Origin: Streptosporangium amethystogenes
GTDB taxonomy: Bacteria > Actinomycetota > Actinomycetes > Streptosporangiales > Streptosporangiaceae
Length of the DNA: 64,000 bases
Direction of reading: 5' to 3'
Assembly: GCF_000721075.1 (NCBI RefSeq)
Contig: NZ_JOEQ01000037.1
Location: forward strand, 53,979 to 117,978
Shown here: positions 40,362-49,601 of the stretch, piece by piece
Position numbering within the stretch: position 1 is the first letter of the stretch
Layout of the letters: the number at the start of each line of letters is the position of its first letter
Position numbers and translations under genes: made by a program
The notes under the pieces: model-generated
Seen by the model: only the letters and a program-made list of their open reading frames with translations
Databases searched by the model: none
What the model was told of the DNA's origin: nothing

Positions 40362-40380
40362 CAAGGCAAGCCTTACCTAA
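40362..40380. promoter_or_regulatory. Iron box (DmdR/IdeR type) upstream of the siderophore importer
   Basis: CAAGGCAAGCCTTACCTAA (reverse TTAGGTAAGGCTTGCCTTG) matches most positions of the actinobacterial iron-box consensus TTAGGTTAGGCTMACCTAA. It lies 107 bp upstream of the lipoprotein start. The operon is therefore expected to be repressed by Fe-loaded DmdR/IdeR and induced under iron limitation. The rest of 40186-40487 shows no gene. Confidence 0.75.
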
Positions 40381-40487
40381 CTAGATCAAGGGCTTGCGGC
40401 AGTACGGTGTACCGCTCCACGAACGTAGGACCGCGATCCAGACGTGTGAGGGCCGGCACCAGCGGAATTCTGAGAGTGGAGTACGGA

Positions 40488-41522
40488 TTGAAGCGCCCAC
40501 ATAGCCTTCGCATCCTCGCCGTGGCGGCCATCCTGCTGGGCATCGCGGGCTGCGGCAGCTCGTCGGAGACCAAGAGTGAGAACGCGAGCAGCAGCCCGAG
40601 CGCCTTCCCCATGACGGTCGAGCACGCGCTGGGGAAGATCACCATCCCGGCGAAGCCGGAGCGGGTGGCCACGGTCAACTGGGCCAACCACGAAGCGCCG
40701 CTGGCCCTCGGCGTCGTCCCGGTCGGCATGGCCGCCGCGAACTTCGGCGACGACGACGGCGACGGGCTCCTGCCCTGGGTGAAGAAGCGCCTGGAGGAAC
40801 TCAACGCCAAGACGCCCGTTCTGTTCGACGAGACCGACGGCATCGACTTCGAGGCCGTCGCCGACACGAAGCCGGACGTCATCCTGGCCGCCTACTCGGG
40901 CCTGACCAAGCAGGACTACGACACCCTGAGCGAGATCGCTCCCGTGGTGGCCTACCCGGACGCCGCGTGGGCGACCCCGTGGCGCGAGATCATCCGGATG
41001 AACAGCAAGGCCATCGGGCTCGCCGACGAGGGCGAGAAGCTCATCACCGACATCGAGGGCGACATCGCTGAGGTCGTCGTGAAGTACCCGCAGCTCAAGG
41101 GCAAGTCGGCGATGTTCATGACGCACGTCGACCCCAACGACGTGAGCGAGATCGGCTTCTACACGACGCACGACACCCGCACATTGTTCTTCGAGGACCT
41201 CGGGCTGACGATCCCGGGCAGCATCACCGAGGCGTCCAAGGGCACCGACAAGTTCGCCCTGACCCGGAGCGCGGAACAGATCGACCTGTTCGACGACGTC
41301 GACATCATCACCGGATACGGCGACGAGAAGGGCGAGCTGCTCGAAAAGCTCCGCAAGGACCCGCTGCTGTCGAAGATCCCCGCCATCAAGCGCGGCTCGG
41401 TGTACCTCCTGCCCGGCAGCACGCCCTTGGGCACCGCCGCGAACCCGACGCCCCTGTCGATCTCGTGGGTGCTGGAGGACTACGCCAAGGCGCTCGCCGA
41501 GGCCGCGGACAAGGTCAAGTGA
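40488..41522 (+). CDS. Iron-siderophore ABC transporter substrate-binding lipoprotein
   Basis: This 344-residue protein is of the FecB/FhuD type. A lipoprotein signal ends at Cys22 (LLGIAGC), then FPMTVEHALGKITIPAKPERVATVNWANHEAPLALGVVPVGM (outline) is the classic opening of Fe3+-siderophore-binding proteins with two lobes joined by a long helix. The start is taken as the TTG at 40488 because GAGAGTGGAG lies 5-14 bp upstream and the signal peptide then has normal length. It is the first gene of a four-gene importer operon under the iron box. The siderophore is unknown; no siderophore biosynthesis gene is adjacent. Confidence 0.9.
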   Translation: MKRPHSLRILAVAAILLGIAGCGSSSETKSENASSSPSAFPMTVEHALGKITIPAKPERVATVNWANHEAPLALGVVPVGMAAANFGDDDGDGLLPWVKKRLEELNAKTPVLFDETDGIDFEAVADTKPDVILAAYSGLTKQDYDTLSEIAPVVAYPDAAWATPWREIIRMNSKAIGLADEGEKLITDIEGDIAEVVVKYPQLKGKSAMFMTHVDPNDVSEIGFYTTHDTRTLFFEDLGLTIPGSITEASKGTDKFALTRSAEQIDLFDDVDIITGYGDEKGELLEKLRKDPLLSKIPAIKRGSVYLLPGSTPLGTAANPTPLSISWVLEDYAKALAEAADKVK

Positions 41523-42562
41523 CGTCGGTCGACACCGACCGCCCACCGGACGCCGCCCTCGTGCGGCGTCCGGCGCGCGTCCGGGTTCTGTGGCTGCTCG
41601 TCGCGGTACTGGTCCTGGCCGTGCTCATGGTGGCCTCCGTCGCCCTCGGCTCGCGCGACGTCGCCTGGTCCGACGTCTGGGCCGCGCTCGGCGGCGCGGA
41701 CGGCACCCTTGAACAGGCGGCGGTCGCCAAGCGGATACCGCGTACCCTGCTCGCGGCGGTCATCGGTGCCGCGCTCGGCCTCGCCGGCGGTGTCATGCAG
41801 GGCGTGACCCGCAACCCGCTGGCCGACCCGGGGATCCTGGGCGTCAACATGGGCGCGTCGCTCACCGTCGTCACCGCCGTCGCGTTCTTCGGGCTCACCT
41901 CGCCGACCGGGTACATCTGGGTCGCGATGGCGGGGGCAGCCGTCTCGGCCGTGTTCGTGTACACCGTCGGCTCCCTCGGACGCGGCGGGGCCACGCCCCT
42001 CAAACTCGCGCTCGCCGGCGCCGCCACGTCGGCGGCCTTCGCGTCCCTGGTCAGCGCCGTCATCCTGCCCCGCAACGACATAGCCGGAGGTTTCCGGCTC
42101 TGGCAGATCGGCGGGGTCGGCGGCGCGTCCTACGAGCGCATCGGGCAGGTCCTGCCGTTCCTCGTCGCCGGCCTCGTCGTGTGCCTGCTGTCCGCGCGGG
42201 CGCTGAACTCGCTCGCCCTAGGTGACGAACTCGCCGCCGGGCTCGGCGAGCGCGTCGCCGTCGTCCGGGCCACGGCCGCTCTCGGCGCCGTCGTGCTGTG
42301 CGGGGCGTCGACGGCCGTCGCCGGGCCGATCGGCTTCGTCGGACTCGTCGTCCCGCACGCGTGCCGCCTGCTCGTCGGGGTGGACCACCGCTGGCTGCTG
42401 CCGTTCTCCGCTCTGCTCGGCGCGTCGCTGCTCACCGCGGCCGACGTCGTCGGCCGCATCGTGGCGCGCCCCACGGACATCGAGGTGGGCATCGTGACGG
42501 CGCTGATCGGCGCCCCGTTCTTCATCCACATCGTCCGCCGCCAGAAGGTGCGTGAGCTGTGA
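41519..42562 (+). CDS. Iron-siderophore ABC transporter permease (FecCD family), first
   Basis: This 347-residue permease with about nine to ten helices of the FecCD family has the conserved segments RIPRTLLAAVIGAALGLAGGVMQGVTRNPLADPGILGVNMGASL (outline) and GPIGFVGLVVPHACRLLVGVDHRWLLP (outline). It forms a heterodimeric channel with the next gene product. The GTG at 41519 overlaps the lipoprotein stop by 4 bp. Its own stop overlaps the next GTG. Confidence 0.93.
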   Translation: MTSVDTDRPPDAALVRRPARVRVLWLLVAVLVLAVLMVASVALGSRDVAWSDVWAALGGADGTLEQAAVAKRIPRTLLAAVIGAALGLAGGVMQGVTRNPLADPGILGVNMGASLTVVTAVAFFGLTSPTGYIWVAMAGAAVSAVFVYTVGSLGRGGATPLKLALAGAATSAAFASLVSAVILPRNDIAGGFRLWQIGGVGGASYERIGQVLPFLVAGLVVCLLSARALNSLALGDELAAGLGERVAVVRATAALGAVVLCGASTAVAGPIGFVGLVVPHACRLLVGVDHRWLLPFSALLGASLLTAADVVGRIVARPTDIEVGIVTALIGAPFFIHIVRRQKVREL

Positions 42563-43635
42563 GCGAGCGAACCGACAGGCACAGCAGCGCCCCCGCCGTC
42601 ACCCGGCCCTCCGTCGTCCAGGCCGTCGCCCGCGGACGCCGCCGGAGCGCCTCCCGGCGCCGCCTCGTCGTCCTGATACTGGCGGTGCTCGTCGTCGCCG
42701 GGTTCGCCGTGACCCTGATGTTCGGGCAGACCTTCTACCCGCCCCGCGACGTGGTCCGCGTCATCCTCGGTGAGCAGGTGCCGGGGGCGTCCTTCACGGT
42801 CGGGCGGCTCCGGCTACCACGGGCCGTCCTCGCCGTGGTCGCGGGATTCAGCTTCGGCCTGGCCGGTGTCACCTTCCAGACGATGCTCCGCAACCCGCTG
42901 GCCAGCCCCGACATCATCGGTATCAGCTGGGGGGCGAGCGCCGCGGCGGCCATCGCGATCGTGTCGCTGTCCCTCGGCGGGACCCAGGTGTCGATCCTCG
43001 CCATCGTCTCCGCTCTCGCCGTCGCACTGCTGGTGTACACCCTGGCGTTCCGGGACGGCGTCGTCGGCACGCGGCTCATCCTGATCGGCATCGGGATCTC
43101 CGCGATGCTCGAAAGCATCACCTCCTACGTCCTGTCCCGGGCCGCCGAGTGGGATCTCCAGGAGGCCCTGCGCTGGCTGACCGGCAGCCTCAACGGCACG
43201 ACCTGGGAACAGGCCCTGCCCGCCCTCGTCGCGCTGGTCGTCCTCACCCCCGTCCTGCTGGCGAAGTCGCGCGACCTGTCGGCGATGCGGCTCGGCGACG
43301 ACACCGCCTCCGCCCTCGGGGTCCGCGTCGAACGCACCCGCGTCACAGTGATCGTCGCCGCCGTCGGCCTGATCGCCTTCGCCACGTCGGCGGCCGGGCC
43401 GATCGCGTTCGTGGCGTTCCTGTCCGGCCCCATCGCGGCCCGGCTGGTCGGTGCGGGCGGTTCCCTGCTCGTGCCCGCCGGGCTCGTCGGCGCCCTCCTG
43501 GTCCTCGTCGCCGACTTCGCCGGCCAGTTCGCGTTCGACGTCCGCTACCCGGTCGGCGTCGTCACCGGCGTTCTCGGCGCGCCGTACCTCGTCTATCTGA
43601 TCGTCCGCACCCATCGGGCCGGAGGCTCGCTGTGA
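42559..43635 (+). CDS. Iron-siderophore ABC transporter permease (FecCD family), second
   Basis: This 358-residue permease has a longer, Arg-rich N-terminal tail (RGRRRSASRRRL) and the FecCD core RLPRAVLAVVAGFSFGLAGVTFQTMLRNPLASPDIIGISWGAS (outline) and GPIAFVAFLSGPIAARLVGAGG. It pairs with the preceding permease. The GTG at 42559 and a stop overlapping the ATPase GTG continue the 4-bp overlap pattern, so the four genes are one translationally coupled operon. Confidence 0.93.
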   Translation: MSERTDRHSSAPAVTRPSVVQAVARGRRRSASRRRLVVLILAVLVVAGFAVTLMFGQTFYPPRDVVRVILGEQVPGASFTVGRLRLPRAVLAVVAGFSFGLAGVTFQTMLRNPLASPDIIGISWGASAAAAIAIVSLSLGGTQVSILAIVSALAVALLVYTLAFRDGVVGTRLILIGIGISAMLESITSYVLSRAAEWDLQEALRWLTGSLNGTTWEQALPALVALVVLTPVLLAKSRDLSAMRLGDDTASALGVRVERTRVTVIVAAVGLIAFATSAAGPIAFVAFLSGPIAARLVGAGGSLLVPAGLVGALLVLVADFAGQFAFDVRYPVGVVTGVLGAPYLVYLIVRTHRAGGSL

Positions 43636-44486
43636 CCACGTCCCACTCCCTCGTAGCCGAGGACCTCACGCTCGGCTACGGCGACCGCGTCGTCGTCGAG
43701 TCCCTTGACCTGTTCGTGCCGCCCGGCGAGATCACGGTCATCGTCGGCGCGAACGCCTGCGGGAAGTCGACACTCCTGCGTTCCCTGTCCCGGCTGCTCG
43801 TGCCCCGCGAGGGCCGTGTCGTGCTGGACGGCAGACAGGTGCACCGCATGCCCGCCAAGGAACTGGCCCGTACGCTCGGACTGCTGCCCCAGTCGCCGGT
43901 CGCGCCCGAGGGCATCACCGTGCTCGACCTCGTCGGCCGTGGCCGCCACCCCCATCAGGGGATCTTCTCCCGGTGGAACGACTCCGACGACGCCGCGGTG
44001 GCGGCGGCCCTGGAAGCCACCCAGACGACCGACCTCGCCGAGCGTGCCGTCGACGAGCTGTCCGGCGGCCAGCGCCAACGGGTCTGGATCGCCATGGCGC
44101 TGGCCCAGCAGACCGACCTGCTGCTCCTCGACGAGCCCACCACCTTCCTCGACGCCAGCCACCAGATCGAGGTCCTCGACCTGCTGACCGACCTGAACCA
44201 CACCCGCGGCACCACCATCGTGATGGTCCTGCACGACCTCAACCTCGCCGCCCGCTACGCCGACCACCTCATCGCCCTGGCCGACGGCCGCCTGCACGCC
44301 TCCGGCACCCCGGCCGAGGTCCTCACCGAAGACAACGTCCGCACCGTCTTCGGCCTCGACAGCCGCATCATCGAAGACCCCGTCTCCGGCAGCCCCCTGA
44401 TGCTCCCCATCGGCCGCCACCACATCCGACCACAGGCAGGAGAGGCTCGGGCGGCGGCCTCAGCCACCCGCCGGGCCGCAAGGTGA
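43632..44486 (+). CDS. Iron-siderophore ABC transporter ATP-binding protein (FepC type)
   Basis: This 284-residue ATPase has Walker A VGANACGKSTLLR (Ala-Cys-Gly in place of the common Gly-Ala/Ser-Gly), signature LSGGQRQRVWIAMALAQ and Walker B LLLLDEPTTFLD, with the D-loop DASHQIEVL typical of the FepC/FecE group. The C-terminal 30 residues are an unusual Ala/Arg-rich extension. It is the last gene of the iron-regulated importer operon. Confidence 0.93.
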   Translation: MTTSHSLVAEDLTLGYGDRVVVESLDLFVPPGEITVIVGANACGKSTLLRSLSRLLVPREGRVVLDGRQVHRMPAKELARTLGLLPQSPVAPEGITVLDLVGRGRHPHQGIFSRWNDSDDAAVAAALEATQTTDLAERAVDELSGGQRQRVWIAMALAQQTDLLLLDEPTTFLDASHQIEVLDLLTDLNHTRGTTIVMVLHDLNLAARYADHLIALADGRLHASGTPAEVLTEDNVRTVFGLDSRIIEDPVSGSPLMLPIGRHHIRPQAGEARAAASATRRAAR

Positions 44487-44709
44487 TCGCTCAGGCGTCG
44501 GTCAGCGGCGCGGAGCGCGGTCACGGCACGAGCAGGAACCGGGTCGCCTGGCTGCGGCGGGGCTTCGGCAAGGCCTCTCCGGGCGCGTGCGACACCTGGA
44601 CCGCGACAGCGTCCGGCGTCGCCTGACGGCGGCCTCCTCGCGGGAGGAGAAAGCCAGTGGCGGGCCCGCTGTCGCCGTGGTCCCGAGCCTCCTTCTCCCG
44701 GGCCCTCAC

Positions 44710-45672
44710 TCAGCGGCCCGGTCCCGCCGGCGGGGTCGAGAGGGCGAGCAGGCTGATCAGGTCGTAGGCCACGTGCGAGGCCGCGACCGACGTGATCTCG
44801 GCGTGATCGTAGGCGGGGGCCACCTCGACGACGTCCGCGCCGATCAGGTTGCCGCCGGCGAGGCCGCGCAGGATCTCCAGTAGCTCCCTGCTGGTCAGGC
44901 CGCCCGCCTCCGGGGTGCCGGTACCGGGCGCGTGCGCTGGATCCAGCACGTCGATGTCGATGGACAGGTAGAGCGGCCGGTTGCCGATGCGCTGGCGGAG
45001 CGCGTCGACGACCTCGTCCACGCCGCGCCGCATCACATCCGCGCTGGTGACGATGCCGAAGCCCATGCGCTTGTCGTCGTCGAGGTCCTGCTTGGCGTAC
45101 AGGGGGCCGCGGGTGCCGACGTGGCCGATGGCCTCGGTGTCGAGAATGCCCTCCTCGATCGCGCGCCTGAAGGGAGTGCCGTGCGTGTATTCGGCGCCGA
45201 AGTAGGTGTCCCAGGTGTCGAGGTGAGCGTCGAAGTGCAGGAGCGCGATCGGTCCGTGGCGGCGGGCGGCGGCGCGCAGGAGCGGCAGCGCGATGGTGTG
45301 GTCGCCGCCGATGGTGACCAGCCGGGTTCCGTCCGCGGTCAGGCCCGACGCGGCCTCCTCGATGGTCTCGACGGCCTCGCCGATGTCGAACGGGTTGCAC
45401 GCGATGTCGCCCGCGTCGGCGACCTGCTGGGTCGCGAACGGCGAGACGTCCAGGCCCGGATGGTACGGACGGAGCAGGCGGCTGGCCTCCCGGACCGCCG
45501 AGGGGCCGAACCGCGCTCCCGGGCGGTAGGACACGCCGGTGTCGAACGGCACTCCCACGATCGCGACGTCGGCGCGCCCGACCTCGTCCAGGCGGGGCAA
45601 CCGGGCGAAGGTCGCCGGGCCGGCGAAGCGCGGGACGCGTGAGGAGTCGACAGGCCCCCGGGGCTCGGTCAT
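44710..45672 (-). CDS. Agmatinase-like ureohydrolase
   Basis: This 320-residue arginase/agmatinase-fold enzyme keeps the Mn2+-binding motifs [17 protein letters not shown] and [19 protein letters not shown]. The sequence around the active site ([18 protein letters not shown]) is that of the agmatinase/guanidinobutyrase group, which releases urea from a guanidino compound. The ATG at 45672 is used; a longer upstream frame exists but reads poorly. It is divergent from the dimethylformamidase-like gene, and it neighbours a PucR regulator, a permease and a metallohydrolase. This suggests use of a guanidine- or amine-containing nitrogen source. Confidence 0.88.
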   Translation of the reverse strand: MTEPRGPVDSSRVPRFAGPATFARLPRLDEVGRADVAIVGVPFDTGVSYRPGARFGPSAVREASRLLRPYHPGLDVSPFATQQVADAGDIACNPFDIGEAVETIEEAASGLTADGTRLVTIGGDHTIALPLLRAAARRHGPIALLHFDAHLDTWDTYFGAEYTHGTPFRRAIEEGILDTEAIGHVGTRGPLYAKQDLDDDKRMGFGIVTSADVMRRGVDEVVDALRQRIGNRPLYLSIDIDVLDPAHAPGTGTPEAGGLTSRELLEILRGLAGGNLIGADVVEVAPAYDHAEITSVAASHVAYDLISLLALSTPPAGPGR

Positions 45673-45901
45673 TCTGGTCAGTCCTCTCGGGTCGGCGGGT
45701 CCGTGCGTCGTCGTATTGGCCGCGGCGCACGTGGATCCCAGGTCGCGATCATGCGAGACGGGCAGGCGCATACCGAGACTAATGAGCTCGGGCCGCGATG
45801 ATCCCTGGCTGAAGCGTCCAGGTACGTTGTGCGAATCGTCCATTCCGCCACCCCGAACACCGGTTCATAAACTCGGTCCCACATACGAGTCGAGGAGGGT
45901 C

Positions 45902-47524
45902 GTGAGCGACAAGATCAAGCAGGCCGGGCTTCCGGCCGCGTTCGCCTGGTCCCCGAAGGGCTGGCCTTCGGAGCGTGCGTTCAGCGAGCGGGACGCGGCC
46001 GAGGTCTGGTGCTACACCGACAGGTTCTCCTACTTTCCCGGCGAGACGGTCCGGTTCCATCTCAGCGCCGGCGTCCCGTCCTTCGAGCTGCAGGTGCTCC
46101 GCGATGGGCTGGAGCCACAGGTCGTGTGGTCACGTTCGGGGCTGTCGGCGGGCCGCTTCGAGGCACCGGCCGACGCCCATGCCAACGGCTGCGGCTGGCC
46201 CGTCGGGCTGGAGCTGGAGATCCCCGACGACTGGCGCAGCGGTTTCTACATCGTCGTTGTGCGCGCCACCACCCCGGCCGGCGAGCTGTGGGAGCGCGAG
46301 CACTTCTTCGTCGTCAAGGCGCCCGCGCACCGGCGAGTCCGCGCCGCGCTCGTGCTGACCACCAGCACGATGCTGGCCTACAACGACTGGGGCGGCGCCA
46401 ATCACTACCGCGGCCTGGGCGACGACCCCCGCAACGACGCCGGATCGCCGCTTGCCTCGACGCAGCGGCCCATCGCCCGCGGCATGATCCGGAAGCCGGC
46501 CGGCGCGCCGCGCGAGGCCAACACGGGATCGCTGCCGATGTACGGCGCCCCGCGCTACCCCTCGTATGAGTGGGCACGCCTGTTCGACTACAGCCGCCAC
46601 CACGCCGACGCGTTCTGGGCCACCTACGAGCGGCACTTCGTCCTCTGGGCGGAGCGCCACGGGTACGAACTCGACTACCTGACCCAGCACGACCTGCACT
46701 TCGACCCCCACGCGCTGGACGGGTACTCCTGCGCGATCGTCGTCGGGCACGACGAGTACTGGTCGTGGCGCATGCGCGACGCCGTCGACGCGTTCGTCGA
46801 CGCGGGCGGCAACCTGGCCAGGTTCGGCGGCAACTACCAGTGGCAGGTACGGCTCAGCGAGGACGGGACCACGCAGTACTGCTACCGGCTGCCGTCCGCG
46901 GACCCCGGCGCGCGGGAGGCGCCCCATCTGGCCACGACGGTGTGGGAGGCGAAGTCGGTCGGCCGGCCGGGCGCGACCACCATGGGGCTCAACGGTCTGG
47001 GCGGGATCTACAACCGTTACGGCGTGGCGACGCCGCGCTCGTCGGGCGGCTTCACCGTCTACCGGCCGCACCACTGGGCCTTCGAGGGCAGTGATCTCTA
47101 CTACGGCGACCTGCTCGGCGGGCCGCCGTCGTTCCTGGCCGCCTTCGAGCTCGACTCTGTCGAGTACACGTTCCGGCGCGGGTTGCCCTACCCGACGTTC
47201 GAGGACGGCGCGCCCGAGACCTTGGAGATCCTCGCGCTCGCGCCCGCCGTGCGGGGCGAGGAGGACCGCTTCGGCGGCCGGGTGCCGATCGGCGGGCCCG
47301 AGGAGGAGGTCTACGCCTACAACGCGGACCTCGGCGACGATCTACCTGACTACGTGCACGAAGGCGAGATGCGCGGCGCCGGGATGATCGCGGCCTTTAC
47401 CCGTGGCGACGGCGAGGTGTTCAACGGGGGCACCACGGAGTGGTCCCATGTGCTCAGTCTTGGAGACCCGTTCGTCGAGCGCATCACGCACAACGTCCTA
47501 CGCCGCTTCGGAGCCGCCGCGTGA
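45902..47524 (+). CDS. N,N-dimethylformamidase beta-subunit-like hydrolase
   Basis: This 540-residue protein resembles the large subunit of N,N-dimethylformamidase. An N-terminal beta-sandwich (residues about 30-140; DRFSYFPGETVRFHLSAG, PDDWRSGFYIVVVRATTP) is followed by a long domain with the family's typical HDEYWSWRMRDAVDAFVDAGGNLARFGGN (outline). Known DMFases hold a mononuclear Fe bound by two Tyr and a Glu; candidate Tyr residues are abundant here but I cannot assign them. No small alpha subunit is encoded nearby, so the substrate may be another N-substituted amide. The GTG start has GAGGAGGG upstream, and the stop overlaps the cupin gene start. Confidence 0.78.
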   Translation: MSDKIKQAGLPAAFAWSPKGWPSERAFSERDAAEVWCYTDRFSYFPGETVRFHLSAGVPSFELQVLRDGLEPQVVWSRSGLSAGRFEAPADAHANGCGWPVGLELEIPDDWRSGFYIVVVRATTPAGELWEREHFFVVKAPAHRRVRAALVLTTSTMLAYNDWGGANHYRGLGDDPRNDAGSPLASTQRPIARGMIRKPAGAPREANTGSLPMYGAPRYPSYEWARLFDYSRHHADAFWATYERHFVLWAERHGYELDYLTQHDLHFDPHALDGYSCAIVVGHDEYWSWRMRDAVDAFVDAGGNLARFGGNYQWQVRLSEDGTTQYCYRLPSADPGAREAPHLATTVWEAKSVGRPGATTMGLNGLGGIYNRYGVATPRSSGGFTVYRPHHWAFEGSDLYYGDLLGGPPSFLAAFELDSVEYTFRRGLPYPTFEDGAPETLEILALAPAVRGEEDRFGGRVPIGGPEEEVYAYNADLGDDLPDYVHEGEMRGAGMIAAFTRGDGEVFNGGTTEWSHVLSLGDPFVERITHNVLRRFGAAA

Positions 47525-47898
47525 CCGCCGAGCATATTCCAGGCATCGACCAGGTCCGGGCCGTACACGCCGGGGCCGGCGAGCGTTTCGTGCCCCCGCT
47601 GAGCGACTACCACCTGCTGTCGGAGGAGTGGGTGGAGGAGGAGTTCCGGATCTTCGGCGGAGCGGCGAGCTCGTATACCGGCGGTTTCTGGACGGGCGAG
47701 CCCGGCGCGGTGCGATTCGACTCCTGGCCCTACGACGAGATCTGCGTCATCCTCAAGGGCCGCGTCGCGGTGCAGGACGCGGCTGGGCGGCGAAAGGAGT
47801 TCGGCGCCGGGGAGTCGTTTTACATTCCTCAGGGATTCCGCGGCGACTGGATCACCATGGAGCCGAGCGCGAAGGTCTTCATCGCGGTGAGCCGCTGA
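47521..47898 (+). CDS. Cupin-domain protein (DUF861/EutQ-like)
   Basis: This 125-residue small cupin has the double-stranded beta-helix segments YTGGFWTGEPGAVRFDSWPYDEICVILKGRVAVQD (outline) and FGAGESFYIPQGFRGDWI. The pattern W..YDEICVILKG and GESFYIPQGFRGDW matches the Cupin_3/DUF861 group, which includes ureidoglycolate-related and EutQ-like proteins. A metal-site His is not obvious, so it may be structural or a sensor. The GTG start overlaps the preceding stop (GTGA), so it is translated with the amidase-like gene. Confidence 0.82.
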   Translation: MTAEHIPGIDQVRAVHAGAGERFVPPLSDYHLLSEEWVEEEFRIFGGAASSYTGGFWTGEPGAVRFDSWPYDEICVILKGRVAVQDAAGRRKEFGAGESFYIPQGFRGDWITMEPSAKVFIAVSR

Positions 47899-47946
47899 GC
47901 TGCGCCGATGGCAAGGGCATGGCGGCATTGACACTAGAGTGGCGGC

Positions 47947-49422
47947 ATGCTGCCACTCAGCGTGTTCGTCGCTCGGCTGAGGCTGCCGGTGCGCGCGGGT
48001 GAGGATCACCTCGACGTCCCGATCCGCTGGGTGCACGTCAGCGAGTTGACCGATCCCTCGCGCTACCTACAGGGCGACGAACTGCTCCTGCTGGCGGGCA
48101 CCAACCTGCGGCCCGAGCTGAGCACGGAGTACGTGGCCCGGGTCAAAGCCGCCGGGGTCGCGGCCATCGGGTTCGGCGTGACGCCGGTCTTCGACCGGGT
48201 GCCCGAAGAGCTCGTGGCGGCCTGCCGGGCGCACGGCCTCCCGCTGCTGGAGGTCCCTGCCGCGGTGACGTTCGAATCCTGCGCCGAGCTGCTCTACGGA
48301 GAGTTGCTCTCCTCGGAGATGTCGGAGATCAAGCGGCTCACCGACGCCCAGCGTGCCCTGATCAAGGCCGCCACCGGCCCGTCCTCGCTTACCCGGACGC
48401 TCGAACTACTGGCCACGCACATGGGAGGGTGGGCGCTGCTGTCCGATCGGGTCAGGCCGCGGGAATGGGCCGGGGGCGAGCCGCGGATCGACGATGAGGT
48501 ACGGGTCGCCATCGATCGGGTCTGCGCCAGCACGCGCCCGACGAGCGTCACGATGAGCTCGGTCGACCAGCGGGTCATGGTCCAGTCGGTGGTCGGCCCG
48601 CTGCCCTGCGGCTACGCGCTGGCCGTGGGCGCCCCGATCGTGGCCGGGGTCACCGACCGCGCCCTGATGACGATGGCGGCCTCCCTGCTCAGCCTGCTCA
48701 TCCCCGCTCCGGCGGACGACTGGCCCGCCCACCAGGTCGGCCGGGCGGCACTGGCCCTGGCACTCGACCCGCACTCACCCCGCTGGGTCCGGCACGCCGC
48801 GGACGTGTTCGGCGTCCAGGACTCCGGTGCCCGCTGGCGGGTCGTCTGCGCGCGTGCCGCCGCCGGCACGGGTACCTCCGCCAGGCTCGGCGAGCTTGCC
48901 TCCATGCTGGCCTCGCCGTTCGTCGACCAGGACGGCGAGGTGTCCATCGCCCTGTTGCCGGAGTCCGTACCGCCGGCCCGGATCACCGACGACCTCGGGC
49001 GGGCCGGCTGGCTGGCCGGGATCAGTGCGGCTCATCCGGCCGCGCAGCTGAGGACGGCGTACGAGGAGGCCGTCCAGGCGCTGCGCACGGCCCTGTTCCA
49101 GGGCGCCTGTGTGATCAGCGGGACCGAGGTGGACGGGCTCGCCGCGGCGCTGGACATGAGCCGCCTGCGCGACTACGCGGACCGCCGCTTCCGCCCCCTG
49201 CGCGAGCGCCGTCAGCAGGACGCCGCCGATCTGCTCGCCACGTTGCGGATCTGGCTGCGGCACAACGGCCACTGGGACCGTGCCGCCGAGGAACTCGGCG
49301 TGCACCGCAACACCGTCCGTCACCGCATCGGGCAGATCGAGACCAGCCTCGGCTGCCGGCTCGGCGACGCGGAAACACGCATGGAGCTGTATCTCGCCCT
49401 GCGGGCGCTTGAGGAGATCTAG
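47947..49422 (+). CDS. PucR family transcriptional regulator
   Basis: This 491-residue protein has the PucR layout: an N-terminal PucR domain (residues about 1-115: SVFVARLRLPVRAGEDHLDVPIRWVHVSELTDPSRYLQGDELLLLAG, outline), a central GGDEF-like region, and a C-terminal helix-turn-helix (RIWLRHNGHWDRAAEELGVHRNTVRHRIGQIETSLG, outline). Members control purine, allantoin, amide or amine catabolism genes in response to substrate. It sits in the middle of the nitrogen cluster in the same direction as the amidase-like and permease genes, and is their likely regulator. It follows the cupin gene by 48 bp. Confidence 0.9.
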   Translation: MLPLSVFVARLRLPVRAGEDHLDVPIRWVHVSELTDPSRYLQGDELLLLAGTNLRPELSTEYVARVKAAGVAAIGFGVTPVFDRVPEELVAACRAHGLPLLEVPAAVTFESCAELLYGELLSSEMSEIKRLTDAQRALIKAATGPSSLTRTLELLATHMGGWALLSDRVRPREWAGGEPRIDDEVRVAIDRVCASTRPTSVTMSSVDQRVMVQSVVGPLPCGYALAVGAPIVAGVTDRALMTMAASLLSLLIPAPADDWPAHQVGRAALALALDPHSPRWVRHAADVFGVQDSGARWRVVCARAAAGTGTSARLGELASMLASPFVDQDGEVSIALLPESVPPARITDDLGRAGWLAGISAAHPAAQLRTAYEEAVQALRTALFQGACVISGTEVDGLAAALDMSRLRDYADRRFRPLRERRQQDAADLLATLRIWLRHNGHWDRAAEELGVHRNTVRHRIGQIETSLGCRLGDAETRMELYLALRALEEI

Positions 49423-49431
49423 GAGAGCCGG

Positions 49432-49450
49432 ACTGTGCGGAACGTACAGT
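49432..49450. promoter_or_regulatory. Possible PucR operator before the permease gene
   Basis: ACTGT (49432-49436) and ACAGT (49446-49450) are a 5-bp inverted repeat in the 179-bp gap before the permease. The repeat is short and could be chance. It is reported because the regulator gene immediately precedes it. Confidence 0.25.
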
Positions 49451-49601
49451 CGCGGCACTGTGGCCTGGATGGATCGTCACTCGTCCAGCCCGCAGGGCCC
49501 GCCATAGGCTCCCCCCAATCGGCCAGGTGGCTCGGTTCCCAGGCCCTCCCCCTCCCCCATCCCGTGCACCGGTGTCCTGCCCCGGAGTAAGGAGCGAACA
49601 C

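Noticed and set aside
44487..44709. GC-rich hairpin (CCTCC-TCGC-GGGAGG near 44635) as a terminator of the importer operon
   Set aside because: Short stem, no T-run, and similar hairpins are common by chance at this GC content.
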